Part shown: positions 5,511 to 6,834 of the stretch, piece after piece
Numbering within the stretch: position 1 is the first letter of the stretch
Layout: the number at the start of each line of letters is the position of its first letter
DNA from: an uncultured Arcobacter sp.
GTDB lineage: Bacteria; Campylobacterota; Campylobacteria; Campylobacterales; Arcobacteraceae
NCBI GenBank assembly: GCA_913062735.1
Contig: CAJXWI010000139.1
Coordinates: 1-6,834, forward strand
Direction: 5' to 3'
Length of the DNA stretch: 6,834 nucleotides
Position numbers and translations under genes: made by a program
The notes under the pieces: generated by a model
What the model saw: only the letters and a program-made list of their open reading frames with translations
The model's database searches: none
What the model was told of the DNA's origin: nothing

Positions 5511-6701
5511 CTATACCATTCCACGAGCTGCTGCCCAATATAAACCTTTATTAAAACCAAGTCTTACAAAACTTCCTAATTTAGAACAAGGCGTTGGTTG
5601 CACATCTTCATCATAGTCATACCATAAAGGCATTCCACACGATAAGCCCATTTGAGCAACGGCAATTACTTTTCCATCATAAGATTCTGTTGGATAACCA
5701 TATCTGAGTTCAGCCGCAATATTATCAGCAACAATGTCTGTTTGATTATGAATAGTCCCACCTGCTTTAGAACCAGCTAAATCAACTGTATCTCCAAGTG
5801 TATAGATATTCTCTTGTCCTATTACTTTTAAAGTATGTTGATCTGTTGGCAACCAACCCTCGTCATCCTTTGCCATAGATAAACCAGAATCTCTAATTAC
5901 TTTGGCTGCAATAAAAGGAGGAGTAGCCATTAAAATATCAAATTTTATTTCTTCGCCTTCTTGTGAATATGCAATTTTATTCTTTGCATCCACCTTATTT
6001 AGTGTAAAACTTTTTTTATACTTAACATTAATACCATCAAAAATTGTAGGCAACACTTTTGAAGTTGGAGCTTGAAGGAAAAGGCCATCTACCATACTTT
6101 GAGCATTTTTAGGGTAAGTGTATATAATTTCAATATCATCTCTTACTCCTCTCTCTGTAAGGTAATCATGTAACATAATTGTAGTCTCTACTGGAGCAAT
6201 TCCACATTGATGAGGGATATTGTCACTTTTTGGAAAATTAACGGTAATTAGGACTCGCCCTTTTTTAATGTCTTTAAATTTCTTTGCAATTTTTTTAGCA
6301 CCTTCTAAAGAGTAAAACCAATCGCCTCCTTCTTCTAAACCAGGAATTCTATTTGGAGCAACTTCACAACCAGTTGCCAAAACCAAGTAGTCATATTCAT
6401 ATTTTTTTCCACTTTTTGTATTAACACAATTTTGATCTGCTTTGATTTCTACTACTTCATCGACAATAAATCCAATTTCTAGCATAAGTAAGGATCTTTG
6501 ATCTCTAACAAATTCATTTCCATGTGATTTATGAAAAGCAACATACATAGCCCCTGGTCTATAAATATGTTTACTTGAGTTAGACAACATTAAGATTTCT
6601 ACTTCATCCCTGTTAATTTCATCCATTAGTTTTTTAGCTAAGTTATTTGCAGTCATAGTTCCAGCTGTACCACCACCAACAATTAGAATTCTTTTCTTCA
6701 T
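5511..6701 (-). CDS. Sulfide:quinone oxidoreductase-like FAD-dependent oxidoreductase
   Basis: The 396-residue product is full length for SQR-like members of the two-dinucleotide-binding-domain flavoproteins. The FAD-binding motif ILIVGGGTAGT lies at 5-15, the linker motif YLVLATGCE at 105-113, and the second FAD contact YTLGDTVDL at 300-308. NIPHQCGIAPVE (161-172) places Cys166 where SQR has a conserved redox cysteine (pattern P-x-x-C-x-G-A-P-x-E). Cys355 (GLSCGMP) is a candidate second redox cysteine; Cys92, Cys112 and Cys372 are the others. The C-terminus, GSFVRLGFNKGLYWAAARG (376-394), is amphipathic like the membrane-binding helix of SQR. SQR oxidises sulfide to sulfane sulfur and reduces membrane quinone. 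Assignment to SQR rather than a related polysulfide- or NADH-linked enzyme is likely but not proven. AAAGGAG (6707-6713) five bases before the ATG supports the start. It is first in a pair with DUF1641. Confidence 0.82.
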   Translation of the reverse strand: MKKRILIVGGGTAGTMTANNLAKKLMDEINRDEVEILMLSNSSKHIYRPGAMYVAFHKSHGNEFVRDQRSLLMLEIGFIVDEVVEIKADQNCVNTKSGKKYEYDYLVLATGCEVAPNRIPGLEEGGDWFYSLEGAKKIAKKFKDIKKGRVLITVNFPKSDNIPHQCGIAPVETTIMLHDYLTERGVRDDIEIIYTYPKNAQSMVDGLFLQAPTSKVLPTIFDGINVKYKKSFTLNKVDAKNKIAYSQEGEEIKFDILMATPPFIAAKVIRDSGLSMAKDDEGWLPTDQHTLKVIGQENIYTLGDTVDLAGSKAGGTIHNQTDIVADNIAAELRYGYPTESYDGKVIAVAQMGLSCGMPLWYDYDEDVQPTPCSKLGSFVRLGFNKGLYWAAARGMV

Positions 6702-6834
6702 TCTTGCTCCTTTAAAAGTTATTCAAAAGTGTAGCAAAGCAGAATAAGGTTAGTATAAGTGATTCATAAGATTAGTATAAGGTTTAGTCTAAGTTAATTT
6801 TATAGCCTAGACCTTTCCGATTTTCAATTAGGGA
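6702..6834 (-). promoter_or_regulatory. Upstream region of the flavoprotein-DUF1641 unit with repeated 10-bp motifs
   Basis: The motif TTAGTATAAG occurs at 6750-6759 and 6772-6781, 22 bases apart. A variant, TTAGTCTAAG, lies at 6784-6793. On the minus strand, the gene's own direction, the first two read CTTATACTAA and contain TATACT, a fair -10 box. The proximal one (6757-6752) would start transcription near 6744, about 45 bases before the ATG. The variant is nearly self-complementary (TTAGTCTAA). The copies could be regulator sites or duplicated promoters. No gene is visible in this stretch. Confidence 0.45.

Overview
This AT-rich window (roughly 30% GC by eye) has frequent AGGAG-type ribosome sites, TATAAT -10 boxes without a clear -35, and proteins resembling those of Campylobacterota. 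The gene set best fits an Arcobacter-like member of Arcobacteraceae. That assignment is an inference from protein character and base composition, not from a marker gene.

Layout. (1) 1-60: the last 19 codons of a gene on the + strand, probably a sensor histidine kinase. (2) 61-458: no gene; almost all of it is an array of large nested inverted repeats, which runs into the 3' end of the next gene. (3) 459-2344, minus strand: a two-gene unit in which a DUF234-type PD-(D/E)XK-like protein is followed by an FkbM-family methyltransferase, joined by a TAATG overlap. A TATAAT promoter and a hairpin leader lie at 2420-2474. The DUF234 frame is open and coding-like about 24 codons upstream of its first ATG. 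(4) 2486-3181, minus: a YgeA-like amino-acid racemase. (5) 3269-5128, plus: an RluA-family pseudouridine synthase with a TTG start, directly abutting an endonuclease/exonuclease/phosphatase-fold protein. (6) 5127-5152: a bidirectional terminator overlapping the stop codons of two convergent genes. (7) 5151-6701, minus: a sulfide:quinone-reductase-like flavoprotein followed by a DUF1641 protein, tightly coupled. (8) 6702-6834: their upstream region, with three copies of a 10-bp motif.

How the genes work together. The clearest functional unit is the flavoprotein/DUF1641 pair, a likely membrane-associated respiratory or sulfur-oxidising module. The pseudouridine synthase/EEP pair is a co-transcribed housekeeping-type unit without an obvious shared pathway. 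The DUF234-fkbM pair is translationally coupled but joins unrelated families.

The strongest unexplained signal is the hairpin array at 91-476. It has three hairpins sharing one tip motif, two kinds of stem that keep complementarity despite different sequence, and one site where the hairpin is missing exactly. I recognise it as no named element. It could be a palindromic mobile repeat (MITE-, ERIC- or REP-like), a structured RNA, or an elaborate bidirectional terminator between convergent genes. No complete defence system, CRISPR array, tRNA, rRNA or transposase gene is visible.
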